Shown here piece by piece: positions 54,161 to 61,914 of a stretch of DNA of 64,000 bases. The notes under the pieces are model-generated. The model saw only the letters and a list, made by a program, of their open reading frames with translations, was not told where the DNA came from and searched no databases. A program made the translations under genes and the position numbers. The first letter of the stretch is position 1. Each line of letters starts with the position of its first letter. The DNA lies in the NCBI GenBank assembly GCA_021413845.1, contig JAIOPP010000006.1:62001-126000 (forward strand), given 5' to 3'. The DNA comes from Planctomycetia bacterium. GTDB taxonomy: Bacteria > Planctomycetota > Planctomycetia > Pirellulales > PNKZ01.

Positions 54161-55216
54161 CTAAACGCTCGCCGTGCGCGGCCGGCGAAAACGGGAGCGC
54201 CATGCGCAAATCACGCAGAACCCGAAGCCGACGGCATTGAGCGTGCCGTGGATCGCGCGCATGTGAGGAATATCGAGGATCTTGATCGGGTAGACGCTGC
54301 GCAGGCCGTAGAGCGTGGCGAGAACCATTGCGGCAATCAGCGAAGCAGCGGCGACCGACCAAAGCCCACGCACGAGCGGAGTGTACTGCGCGCGTCCGGC
54401 CAACAGGAGATGCATCCAAGCCACGAGCGCTCCGGCGAGCGCCATAATGACCGCGGCGACCGTTTCGAGAGCCGAGCCGTATCCCAACTTCGCGGCGAGG
54501 ATGCCGGCGGCGGTGAGGGGAACCCCGATCATCGCGGCGATGCAGGCCGCTTTCGCAAGCAGGCTTTCGTTCAATTCCTTCGCCGCCCAGCCGGCTGCGA
54601 GCAGCAGCACGAATCCGGCATAGTGGAAGTGGAGCGCCGTGAGAATCTCGATGTTCGACTCGAAACCCCAAGGCCGCATGCCGGCCCTTTCGACGACGAC
54701 CCAAACACCGCCGATCGCAAGAAAGATGAAGGCGACATTGATGGTGAGCCCCCAGAGACAGCGCGTGCCGCGCTCGCGAATGGCGACGATGCCGGTCAGA
54801 GCGTAGAGGCACGTCATCGCGAGCCAGGGCAATGTCAGCGATGCGACGGCAATGCCGGGAACCATCAGATACGCGCCGATCAATACCGCGGCCGCCGACA
54901 GATGCATGCGCTCGATCAATTCCCACAACTTCACGGTCGCCGGCGTCACCGACTTCAGAAAAATGCCGACCGTCAACGGGACGATGACCAACGCCGCGAG
55001 CAGCAACAACATCTCCGACCAAAACGCTTCGAGCCTGACCGGCTCTTTCAGCAGCGCCGGGTTTTGCCATTGCCAATAGGCGAAGATCCCTAAGAAAACC
55101 CCGCCGACTACGGCCCTGACGATGTCGATGGTCGGCGCGACGACGGTCGACCCCGGAACGACCGGAACGGTTCCGGACGAAGCGCCGGAAGAGGCGGGTG
55201 CGGGAGTCGAAGTCAT
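54161..55216 (-). CDS. YndJ-like multi-pass membrane protein
   Basis: This 351-residue protein has about nine to ten membrane segments after a Pro/Ser/Thr/Val-rich N-terminus (residues 1-25). The conserved-looking motifs ILTALHFHYAGFVLLLAAG and IPHMRAIHGTLNAVGFGFC match the His-containing segments of the YndJ family of Bacillus. The function of that family is unknown. The two His-rich motifs within membrane helices hint at metal or heme binding, but that is inference. It lies 87 bases from the small protein gene and has a 253-base upstream gap (55217-55469) without recognised features. Confidence 0.75.
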   Translation of the reverse strand: MTSTPAPASSGASSGTVPVVPGSTVVAPTIDIVRAVVGGVFLGIFAYWQWQNPALLKEPVRLEAFWSEMLLLLAALVIVPLTVGIFLKSVTPATVKLWELIERMHLSAAAVLIGAYLMVPGIAVASLTLPWLAMTCLYALTGIVAIRERGTRCLWGLTINVAFIFLAIGGVWVVVERAGMRPWGFESNIEILTALHFHYAGFVLLLAAGWAAKELNESLLAKAACIAAMIGVPLTAAGILAAKLGYGSALETVAAVIMALAGALVAWMHLLLAGRAQYTPLVRGLWSVAAASLIAAMVLATLYGLRSVYPIKILDIPHMRAIHGTLNAVGFGFCVICAWRSRFRRPRTASV

Positions 55217-55469
55217 AGGGTGCTCGCGCGACGAGGTGTGGAACGATTCAAAGGTGAACGATTACTCGCCGATCGGGCCTCTCGCAAGGCGCGAAATCGG
55301 GCCGCTGCCGGAGGTCGGCAAGGCTAGACGCATTCTGCATTCCGCGTGCCGGCCACCGAACGAGCTCTCCGAATCTCTGTCGCACATTTCCTCACATCCT
55401 CGGCGACTTACAAGAGTGTAACGCAATGCAGCGGATTGCCGGATTAGTAGATCAAAGATTCGTGCGACG

Positions 55470-56417
55470 TTACGGAAGCGGCGGCGGCTGAGGCGGAGCC
55501 GGCAATGATTGGGTCGTCGATGGTTGGGTCGGCAATGGTTGGGCCAGCGATTTTTTATGTTGCTCAAGAACGAACTTGAGGCGCATGTCGTGCCGGTAGC
55601 GCAAATACATTTTCCAGGCTACGACCCCTCCTCCGACAATACAACCGACGACGATCATCACGATCGCAACGAGCGTCCAATCCATGCTTCGGGCGATTGC
55701 GCCGGGGATCTCGGCCAAGGGCTGAAGCGCCGCTTGCGAAAGATCACGTGTCCCGTCGATAAACGGCTTCGGATCGGCGAGGAACGCAGCGAGCCCGGCC
55801 GTTACGGCCAACTTCCCTTTGTTCCTCCAGATAAACTGCATCGCGTTATCGCCGTAGCGGCCGACGACATCGAGCAATTCCGCGTTTCGGGCCAGCGGTG
55901 CGGTCGCTTGGTCGGTCGACATCATCGCGAGAAGTCTGCCGTTTTGAGGATCGACCGCTTTGAGTGCCCGCACGGCCGCCTCGCCCGACTCCTTCAAGAG
56001 CGGCTCGGCAAGCTCCTTATGCTTCACGAGCACCTCGGCCGCGTCGTCGCCGTATTTCGAGGCGAGTTCCAGTCCCGCGGGCCGTTTGGCGATCCACACG
56101 ACGCCGTCGTCGCCGAAGCGCGCCATGGCGCGAATCGCCGCGGCGCTGTTCGGACCGGCTTCGTCGGCAATGCGAAGCGCGCGCGGACCGAGTTTGCGCA
56201 TCGCTTCAATCCCTTCGTCGCCATGTTTCGTGGCGAACACTTCGATCTTCTTAGCTAGGACTTCGAGCCCTTCTTCACCGGCCTCTTTCGAGAACTTCTT
56301 CGTGACGTATTCGACCGTCTCGCGCACCGCCTTCGCGGCGACTTCGGCCTGGGCCGCTTGCGGCGCATAGCAAAAACAAAGCGCCGCGAGCAGCGCGGCT
56401 TTCAACAGCTTCTTCAT
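55470..56417 (-). CDS. Exported membrane protein of unknown function (third gene of coupled operon)
   Basis: This 315-residue protein has a signal peptide (MKKLLKAALLAALCFCYAPQAAQA) and a helical region (25-195) with repeated GDD/GDE-type turns (KHGDEGIEAM, RFGDDGVVWI, KYGDDAAEVL, RYGDNAMQFI) at roughly 20-50 residue spacing, like degenerate helical repeats. A membrane segment near 246-270 (WTLVAIVMIVVGCIVGGGVVAWKMYL) and a Pro/Gln/Thr-rich tail follow. Its ATG overlaps the lipoprotein stop. I do not recognise the family. The domain is probably outside the inner membrane with a short cytoplasmic tail, or the reverse. Confidence 0.75.
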   Translation of the reverse strand: MKKLLKAALLAALCFCYAPQAAQAEVAAKAVRETVEYVTKKFSKEAGEEGLEVLAKKIEVFATKHGDEGIEAMRKLGPRALRIADEAGPNSAAAIRAMARFGDDGVVWIAKRPAGLELASKYGDDAAEVLVKHKELAEPLLKESGEAAVRALKAVDPQNGRLLAMMSTDQATAPLARNAELLDVVGRYGDNAMQFIWRNKGKLAVTAGLAAFLADPKPFIDGTRDLSQAALQPLAEIPGAIARSMDWTLVAIVMIVVGCIVGGGVVAWKMYLRYRHDMRLKFVLEQHKKSLAQPLPTQPSTTQSLPAPPQPPPLP

Positions 56418-56596
56418 GGGTTGGCTCCGTATTTCTTAGCGGCTTCCCGCGCAGCGGCCGCGCGTTCGTCGGCATTTTTTGCATCGAGCGAAGGGGAACT
56501 TCCGGCAACCGATCCGGCCGGCTTCGTCGGTTCTTGGCAACCGACCGACGCCGACAGCGCCAGAGCGACGATGCTTGCCGTGAACATTTTCTTCAT
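56414..56596 (-). CDS. Small lipoprotein of unknown function
   Basis: This 60-residue protein begins MKKMFTASIVALALSASVGC, a lipoprotein-like signal with Cys20, although the -3 position is Ser. A short, charged, Ala-rich mature part (NADERAAAAREAAKKYGANP) follows. Start and stop both overlap the neighbouring genes by ATGA, so the reading frame is well supported by coupling despite its size. Confidence 0.7.
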   Translation of the reverse strand: MKKMFTASIVALALSASVGCQEPTKPAGSVAGSSPSLDAKNADERAAAAREAAKKYGANP

Positions 56597-57759
56597 AACG
56601 CTTCTCCGGTTTCGTCGAAGACCAAACGACGCAGCGCTTCGCGGCGCAGTTTGGCTCGTGTTTCATGGAGCTTAAGCAATTCGCGGCGCAACCCCAAGCT
56701 GCCACCCGCCTCGATCGAATCGACCGCTTTTTGCGATTCAGCCCGAACGGTTGCATCGTTATCGGAACGAGCCATCGACCGCAACTTGTCCAACGCGGCC
56801 AGGGCTTCGGGATCACCTTCGACGAGCAGCGTGCGGACTTGCTTGAGAACGTCGCGGACTTTTTCGGAAATCTTTTCGGCCGGATCGTAGCCGGCGATCT
56901 TCGTAATCCGATCGATGGCGACGTCGATCGCCACGGCCGCAACCAAGCCGATGCCGAACGTCGCCCAACTCGAGGCGGCGCCTGTGCCGAGAATACCGGC
57001 GGACACGCCGAGCCGTGTCGCTACGGCCGTCGCGACGCGCACCGCGATCTGTGCCGCGATCTCGCCGGAAACGAACGACACTACCTCACGTGAGACGGCG
57101 AATTGCGAATCGCGCGCCACTGCCTCGGCAACATCTTGCAGCAGTCGCTCGAAGCGGCGACGGAATTCCTGCTCGGGCAGGGCGGCCAGAGGAGCGCCGG
57201 GCACCGCGAACTCGCGCTCGCTTAAATCGGCCCGCACATCGACGAGGAGTTGATTCTCGATTCCTTGTACGCGACTCACATAACCGCCGATCGCCGACTC
57301 GATCACGGTCTTGAGATCGGCGATCGCGAAAATGTTTTGCTCGAACTTCTCCTGCAGAAACTTGAGATGCGCGTCGTCGTCGACCGTCGGGAGTTTGCTT
57401 TTCACGAAGACCCATTTGCCTTGAAGCGACAGGACCGCTTCGGCGAACGGCTTCGTCCCGGCTCGACGTTCGTAGAAGAATTCATCGATCGAAGCGAGTT
57501 CGACTTTAAGGCACTCGAGCGCCTCGCGATCGGCTTCGTCGATGCGCGGCTCGATCTTGTCCCAAGCCTTGCGCCGCCAAGTAGTCCAATCGATCGGCGA
57601 GTTCGTCGCGGGGGGCGCAACGTCCGCTGGGGCGATCCTCAGTTCCGGCATGTGAGCGGCCGGCAGATAGAAACGACCGAGCCAAACCGCAGCGCCGAAC
57701 GAGACGATCAGCGTCGTCGCGAGAACGGTCGAAGCGGTAGTCGAGCGGCGCGGGTCCAT
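56593..57759 (-). CDS. Membrane-anchored protein with glycine-rich hydrophobic core (first gene of coupled operon)
   Basis: This 388-residue protein has an N-terminal anchor (about 9-30). Helical segments (60-200) lead to a hydrophobic Gly/Ala region at about 230-285 (GVSAGILGTGAASSWATFGI), followed by a charged helical C-terminus (290-388). The hydrophobic core between amphipathic helices resembles a membrane-insertion or glycine-zipper segment. No family was recognised. GGAAG precedes the ATG. It is the first gene of the three-gene operon. The 181-base gap upstream (57760-57940) shows no other gene. Confidence 0.75.
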   Translation of the reverse strand: MDPRRSTTASTVLATTLIVSFGAAVWLGRFYLPAAHMPELRIAPADVAPPATNSPIDWTTWRRKAWDKIEPRIDEADREALECLKVELASIDEFFYERRAGTKPFAEAVLSLQGKWVFVKSKLPTVDDDAHLKFLQEKFEQNIFAIADLKTVIESAIGGYVSRVQGIENQLLVDVRADLSEREFAVPGAPLAALPEQEFRRRFERLLQDVAEAVARDSQFAVSREVVSFVSGEIAAQIAVRVATAVATRLGVSAGILGTGAASSWATFGIGLVAAVAIDVAIDRITKIAGYDPAEKISEKVRDVLKQVRTLLVEGDPEALAALDKLRSMARSDNDATVRAESQKAVDSIEAGGSLGLRRELLKLHETRAKLRREALRRLVFDETGEAL

Positions 57760-57940
57760 GATCTTCCGTGCTTACGTCGCGAAGGAACTCGAGGTCGCAC
57801 GGCAATCGGGGCAAAAACGAATACCGTCCCGCAACCGTGGCTCGACGCTACAAGTGTATCACGAAAAACGGAAATCGCCGCAAGTCGGGTGCAATGCCGG
57901 CGACGGAAGCCGTTATCGGCGGAAAACATCCGTCGCGCGG

Positions 57941-58780
57941 CTACCAATCCACGATTTCGTGCAACGAGCGGTCGATCGTCGCACACAGTTCATCGAGCGG
58001 CAGATCGTCGCCATCGGTGCCGAATGGGTCTTCCGCTTCTTCCGCCAACACCTCGATGCCGACCATCAGATAGGCCACGAGCATCGTCACCGGCGCCGTC
58101 CACCATTCGAGCGTGTCGACGAGGCCCCAGGGAAGCGTGAGCACGTAGACCCAGATCGATTGCATGATGAACCGACGATAGCCGCCCGAGATCGGGGTCT
58201 TGTGGATGCGTTCGCAGCTACCGCAAATCTCTAACAGCGCCGCCGCATGGCGATCGAGAAACAAAAGTTCGAAGCCCCCGAGTTGCTCCGAGTGCCGCCA
58301 ACGCTCCAAGCGATCGTAGATGCGGGCCACGATAAACGAAGGGACATGCTTCGGCTGTTCGGTCGAGTCGTGAAAAGTCGGCAAGTCTTGCAGGCGAACC
58401 CCGCCGCGAAGATGGTCCTTCAACGCAAACGCGAAGGCCGAAAGCCGCTCGGCGATTTCGATCTTATCGCGCGGTTCGGCGCGCACGCAGGTGGCGATCT
58501 TCACGGCGAAGTTGCGCGTCTCGTTGACGAGTTGCCCCCACAGCTTGCGCCCTTCCCACCAACGGTCGTAGGCCGTGTTCGTGCGAAACACGAGCAGCAA
58601 GCCGAGGATCAAACCTAAGAGCGTATGAAACGCCGGCGTCAGATGAATCGCCCCGCCGGTAATTTGATCGATCCCGGAGACGACCAAGCAATAGAGCCCG
58701 ATGCCGATCACGACCGGCACGGTCTTACGAAGGGCGGCGCTCGACATAGCGGAAGGGGGGCGTTTGCTCGGAGAACTCAT
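57941..58780 (-). CDS. Bestrophin-like channel (bestrophin/UPF0187 family)
   Basis: This 279-residue protein has about four membrane segments. GLILGLLLVFRTNTAYDRWWEGRKLWGQLV and the acidic EDPFGTDGDDLPLDEL near the C-terminus are the bestrophin-family signatures. Bacterial members form pentameric cation or anion channels. The start at 58780 was kept, but a second ATG 11 codons in is possible. It sits 67 bases downstream of the threonine ammonia-lyase end on the same strand. Confidence 0.9.
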   Translation of the reverse strand: MSSPSKRPPSAMSSAALRKTVPVVIGIGLYCLVVSGIDQITGGAIHLTPAFHTLLGLILGLLLVFRTNTAYDRWWEGRKLWGQLVNETRNFAVKIATCVRAEPRDKIEIAERLSAFAFALKDHLRGGVRLQDLPTFHDSTEQPKHVPSFIVARIYDRLERWRHSEQLGGFELLFLDRHAAALLEICGSCERIHKTPISGGYRRFIMQSIWVYVLTLPWGLVDTLEWWTAPVTMLVAYLMVGIEVLAEEAEDPFGTDGDDLPLDELCATIDRSLHEIVDW

Positions 58781-58847
58781 GGCACCCGGTTAGTTCGAAG
58801 TAAAACGACGATCGACATGGCGTAGTATGCGCGGCGAGCGCGGGCGG

Positions 58848-60428
58848 CTAACGAAGAAATAAGCGATAGGCCGGGTTGTCTGTTTCATCGACGCACGGAT
58901 AGGCGAGTCCGGCGACGAACTCCTGAAACGCGTTCGAGCGAGCGGCGGGAACTTGAATTCCGACTAAGACGCGACCGAAATCGGCCCCTTGATTGCGATA
59001 GTGAAACAAGCTGATATTCCAATCGGGAGGCATCGACGACAGAAATCGCATCAACGCGCCGGGCCGTTCCGGAAAGTCGAATCGATACAATCGTTCGTCG
59101 TGCGCCAACCGACTCCGGCCGCCCACCATGTGCCGAACGTGCAGCTTCGAGAGTTCGTTATCCGTGAGATCGATGGTCGTGAAACCTGCGTCGTTCCACT
59201 CGCTCACGACGTGGGCCGCTTCGTCGCGACGATGGATCGAAAGGCCGACGAAGACGTGAGCTTCGTTTTCATCGGAGATGCGGTAGTTGAATTCCGTGAC
59301 GCTGCGGGGCCCGATCATCTCGCACAGCCGCTTGAAGCTGCCGCGGCGCTCGGGAATCGTGACGGCGAACAACGCTTCTCGCTCTTCTCCCACTTCGGCG
59401 CGCTCGGCGACGAACCGTAGCCGGTCGAAATTCATATTCGCGCCGCAAGTGATCGCGATCAACGTGCGCGCTTCGAGAGTATGCTCGGCGGCATACTTCT
59501 TCAATCCGGCGACTCCCATCGCACCGGCCGGTTCGAGAATGCTGCGCGTGTCTTCGAACACATCCTTGATCGCGGCGCACACGGCATCGCTATCGACGAC
59601 GACGAAATCATCGACGAGCGCGCGCGTCAGGCGAAACGTCTCTTCGCCGACGAGCTTCACGGCCGTGCCGTCGGAAAACAGGCCGACCTCGTTCAGCGTG
59701 ATGCGCTTACCGGCCCGAACGGAGCGGAGCATCGCATCGGAATCGATCATCTGCACGCCGATGATCTTGATCTCGGGCCGAACGGCTTTTAGATAGGCTG
59801 CCACTCCCGAGATGAGCCCGCCGCCGCCGATCGCAACGAAGACCGCTTCGATCGGATGCTGATGTTGCCGCAGGATCTCCATCGCGACCGTTCCTTGGCC
59901 GGCGATGACGTCGGGATCGTCGAACGGATGGACGAAGACCAAGCCTCGTTGTTCCGCCAGCGCGAGCGCATGCAGATAAGCGTCGGAGTAGCTCTCGCCG
60001 TGCAATACGACTTCGGCTTTCAAGGCCCGCACGGCATCGCTCTTCAGCTTCGGCGTCGTGACGGGCATGACGACGATCGCTTGGCAGTCGAGCTTTTGCG
60101 CGCTAAGCGCAACCCCTTGGGCATGGTTGCCGGCCGAGGCGCAGATGACGCCGCGACGGAGTTGCTCCGGCGCCAGCTGCGCCATTTTGTTGTACGCTCC
60201 GCGCAGCTTGAAGCTGAAGACGGGTTGCGTATCTTCTCGCTTGAGCAGTACCCGATTACCCAGTCGAGCCGATAAGCGCGGCGCCGCTTCCAATACAGAC
60301 TCGATCGCCACGTCGTACACGCGCGCCGTGAGAATCTTCTGGAGGTAATCGTGCAGTCCGAGTGGCGCGCTCCCGCCGGCTTCGCTTTTCAGCTTCGTGT
60401 CGACGGCGTCGCGATCGGACGGGACCAA
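58848..60428 (-). CDS. ilvA: Threonine ammonia-lyase (biosynthetic, IlvA)
   Basis: This 526-residue enzyme has the PLP lysine Lys74 in VFSFKLRGAYNK, SAGNHAQGVALSAQ, and the glycine loop VAIGGGGLISGVAAYLK. Two C-terminal ACT-like regulatory domains (about 345-525) carry feedback inhibition by isoleucine. It makes 2-oxobutanoate from threonine for isoleucine synthesis. Domain order and length match the long biosynthetic form. The start is TTG: AAGGAG at 60440-60435 lies 6 bases upstream, and no ATG gives the full N-terminal domain. No other ilv gene is nearby. Confidence 0.95.
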   Translation of the reverse strand: MVPSDRDAVDTKLKSEAGGSAPLGLHDYLQKILTARVYDVAIESVLEAAPRLSARLGNRVLLKREDTQPVFSFKLRGAYNKMAQLAPEQLRRGVICASAGNHAQGVALSAQKLDCQAIVVMPVTTPKLKSDAVRALKAEVVLHGESYSDAYLHALALAEQRGLVFVHPFDDPDVIAGQGTVAMEILRQHQHPIEAVFVAIGGGGLISGVAAYLKAVRPEIKIIGVQMIDSDAMLRSVRAGKRITLNEVGLFSDGTAVKLVGEETFRLTRALVDDFVVVDSDAVCAAIKDVFEDTRSILEPAGAMGVAGLKKYAAEHTLEARTLIAITCGANMNFDRLRFVAERAEVGEEREALFAVTIPERRGSFKRLCEMIGPRSVTEFNYRISDENEAHVFVGLSIHRRDEAAHVVSEWNDAGFTTIDLTDNELSKLHVRHMVGGRSRLAHDERLYRFDFPERPGALMRFLSSMPPDWNISLFHYRNQGADFGRVLVGIQVPAARSNAFQEFVAGLAYPCVDETDNPAYRLFLR

Positions 60429-60434
60429 TTCGTT

Positions 60435-60440
60435 CTCCTT
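60435..60440 (-). promoter_or_regulatory. Shine-Dalgarno AAGGAG that fixes the ilvA TTG start
   Basis: Read on the minus strand, AAGGAG followed by six bases precedes TTG at 60428. The rare start with a strong site may limit expression. Confidence 0.7.
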
Positions 60441-60498
60441 CTTCGACTGTCAGGGCATCCCACGGCCCTGGGTCGCTCTCGTCGATGCGTTTTACGGA

Positions 60499-61032
60499 TC
60501 AGAACTCGTAATGCTCGGCATCTTCATCGAGCATGTGTACGGAGCCGCGCAGATCCATCAGGAAACTGCGGATGTTCAAATTCCACAAGTCACGGTCTTG
60601 CCCCTGCTCGATCTTCACCTTGCAATGGGCGCCGATCGCATCGCGCAGATCGAAGGCATGCTTGCGGTGTTCGATTTCTTCGGCGTCGCGACCTGCCGTA
60701 CTGTCGTCGAAGTCGAAATCGGGCCCGAGGAAATGGGCATAAGCACCGCAGTTGCGATGCTCCATGATGTAGATGTCGCGGATGTTGTGCAGGTTCACGG
60801 CGATATCGAGATGCTGAAAGAAGACCTCGCGCCAGGCGGCGTGCGTCGGCTGCATCACGCCTAACGCCGCGCCGGCGAACACCAACTGGTCGTAGCGGTT
60901 GACGAGATTATCGCCTTCCATGAACTGCCCGATATCGTCGATGAACCGCAGATCCATGCAGCTCAACAGCAGCACGTTCTTACGCGGCGCGGCATAGGGC
61001 CGCTCCTGCGGCGAGCGTCGATGTATTTCCAT
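60499..61032 (-). CDS. Beta-carbonic-anhydrase-like protein, 5' end at a REP-type repeat
   Basis: This 177-residue protein has zinc ligands Cys25 (CMDLRF, with the Asp27/Arg29 dyad), His92 and Cys95 (EHRNCGAY), as in beta-carbonic anhydrases. FAGAALGVMQ and a C-terminal DLWNLNIRSFLMDLRGSVHM follow. The family reversibly hydrates CO2, but this divergent group may have another role. Its ATG abuts the 19-base repeat of the neighbouring RAYT element, with no ribosome site between. The original leader, and perhaps a few N-terminal codons, were therefore probably replaced. It is shorter than typical enzymes of 200-220 residues. Confidence 0.85.
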   Translation of the reverse strand: MEIHRRSPQERPYAAPRKNVLLLSCMDLRFIDDIGQFMEGDNLVNRYDQLVFAGAALGVMQPTHAAWREVFFQHLDIAVNLHNIRDIYIMEHRNCGAYAHFLGPDFDFDDSTAGRDAEEIEHRKHAFDLRDAIGAHCKVKIEQGQDRDLWNLNIRSFLMDLRGSVHMLDEDAEHYEF

Positions 61033-61051
61033 AAAGGGGACATTCTACTTT
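61033..61051 (+). repeat. REP-type repeat, left copy 1
   Basis: AAAGGGGACATTCTACTTT. Its left end touches the ATG of the carbonic-anhydrase-like gene (61032). Confidence 0.8.
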
Positions 61052-61054
61052 ATT

Positions 61055-61073
61055 AAAGGGGACATTCTACTTT
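61055..61073 (+). repeat. REP-type repeat, left copy 2
   Basis: An identical copy in the same orientation, 22 bases after copy 1. The stop codon of the transposase (61069-61067) lies inside it. Confidence 0.8.
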
Positions 61074-61843
61074 TTCACGATCATCTTCGGCTTCGACGTA
61101 CCGCGCGGCCGCCCTCGGGGACGAAGCGTGTGTTCGAGGTCGAGCTTTTCGGCCGTGCGGCTTTGCCACGCGCCGCTTCCGAACGGAGCGCCCCGCTGGA
61201 TGCTCGCGCGTACGGCCGCGACTTCGGCCTCGGTCTGCGGCTTGTTGACAAGCTCGGCCCAATTGCGCGGTAGCTTCACCGGCGACGGCGCAAGAATCTT
61301 CGGCAGATCGACGTTCATAACGATCGGCTCGGTCTTCGCAAGCTTGCGGCCGGGAGCCGCTTTTCCGGTCTGAGTTGTCCCAGTCTGAGCTTTCCCGATC
61401 TGCCCGACCCTGGCCGACAAACTCCCCCACGGCCACTGCTCGGCCCGAGCGACCAGCTTGGCCCGCAAGGGGTTGCGTTCGACATAGCGGAGCACGCTCA
61501 GCAAGTGTTCATCGGCCTGAATCGGAAAAGCCTTGTAGCGACCTTGCCAGACGTGCCCCTCCCCCTGATAGTGGCGATGGTAGCGACGGACATGCGAGGT
61601 CATCAGCCACTGCATCCAGCGGCCGAGATCGCCGTCGTCGAAGGGACGAAGGATCAGATGAAAATGATTCGGCATCAAGCACCAACCGAGAATCCGCATC
61701 GGCAACCGCTCGCAAGCCGGCGGCAACAGATCGAGGAAGGCGGCGAAATCTTCCTGCTTATGAAAGATTTCGGCCCGCGCGTTGCCGCGGTTGAGCACGT
61801 GATAACAAAGGCCGCCGACGGCGGCGCGAGCGGATCTTGGCAT
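61067..61843 (-). CDS. REP-associated tyrosine transposase (Y1/IS200-like, RAYT)
   Basis: This 258-residue Y1-type HUH enzyme has the metal-binding motif HFH in WCLMPNHFHLIL. YQGEGHVWQGRYKAFPI and LLSVLRYVERNPLRAKL carry the conserved catalytic-Tyr region. The N-terminal MPRSARAAVGGLCYHVLNRGN is typical of the family. A basic C-terminal extension (RPRGRPRGTSKPKMIVKK) probably binds DNA or RNA. The start at 61843 is the family-conserved MPRSAR. The stop lies within a flanking repeat. Such genes process REP sequences at single-stranded sites rather than acting as simple IS elements. Confidence 0.93.
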   Translation of the reverse strand: MPRSARAAVGGLCYHVLNRGNARAEIFHKQEDFAAFLDLLPPACERLPMRILGWCLMPNHFHLILRPFDDGDLGRWMQWLMTSHVRRYHRHYQGEGHVWQGRYKAFPIQADEHLLSVLRYVERNPLRAKLVARAEQWPWGSLSARVGQIGKAQTGTTQTGKAAPGRKLAKTEPIVMNVDLPKILAPSPVKLPRNWAELVNKPQTEAEVAAVRASIQRGAPFGSGAWQSRTAEKLDLEHTLRPRGRPRGTSKPKMIVKK

Positions 61844-61881
61844 GCGGGAGATGGTAGCGAACGCGACGGAAAGTGTCAATT

Positions 61882-61900
61882 AAAGTAGAATGTCCCCTTA
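61882..61900 (-). repeat. REP-type repeat, right inverted copy
   Basis: AAAGTAGAATGTCCCCTTA is the reverse complement of the left copies except for the last base. It ends 14 bases before the ATG of the two-heme protein gene and so may alter its leader. Confidence 0.8.
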
Positions 61901-61914
61901 TTTCGAGCCGTGCA

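Larger units (their letters stand above)
61033..61900 (-). mobile_element. RAYT (REP-associated tyrosine transposase) element with flanking inverted repeats
   Basis: A Y1-type transposase gene lies between copies of AAAGGGGACATTCTACTTT. Two direct copies are on the left and one inverted copy on the right. The unit is wedged between the starts of two outward-facing genes, the carbonic-anhydrase-like and two-heme protein genes. Confidence 0.75.

Noticed and set aside
61033-61073. The two left repeats as a minimal CRISPR array
   Set aside because: Only two copies occur, 3 bases apart, with an inverted third copy far away and an adjacent RAYT gene; there is no spacer pattern or cas gene.
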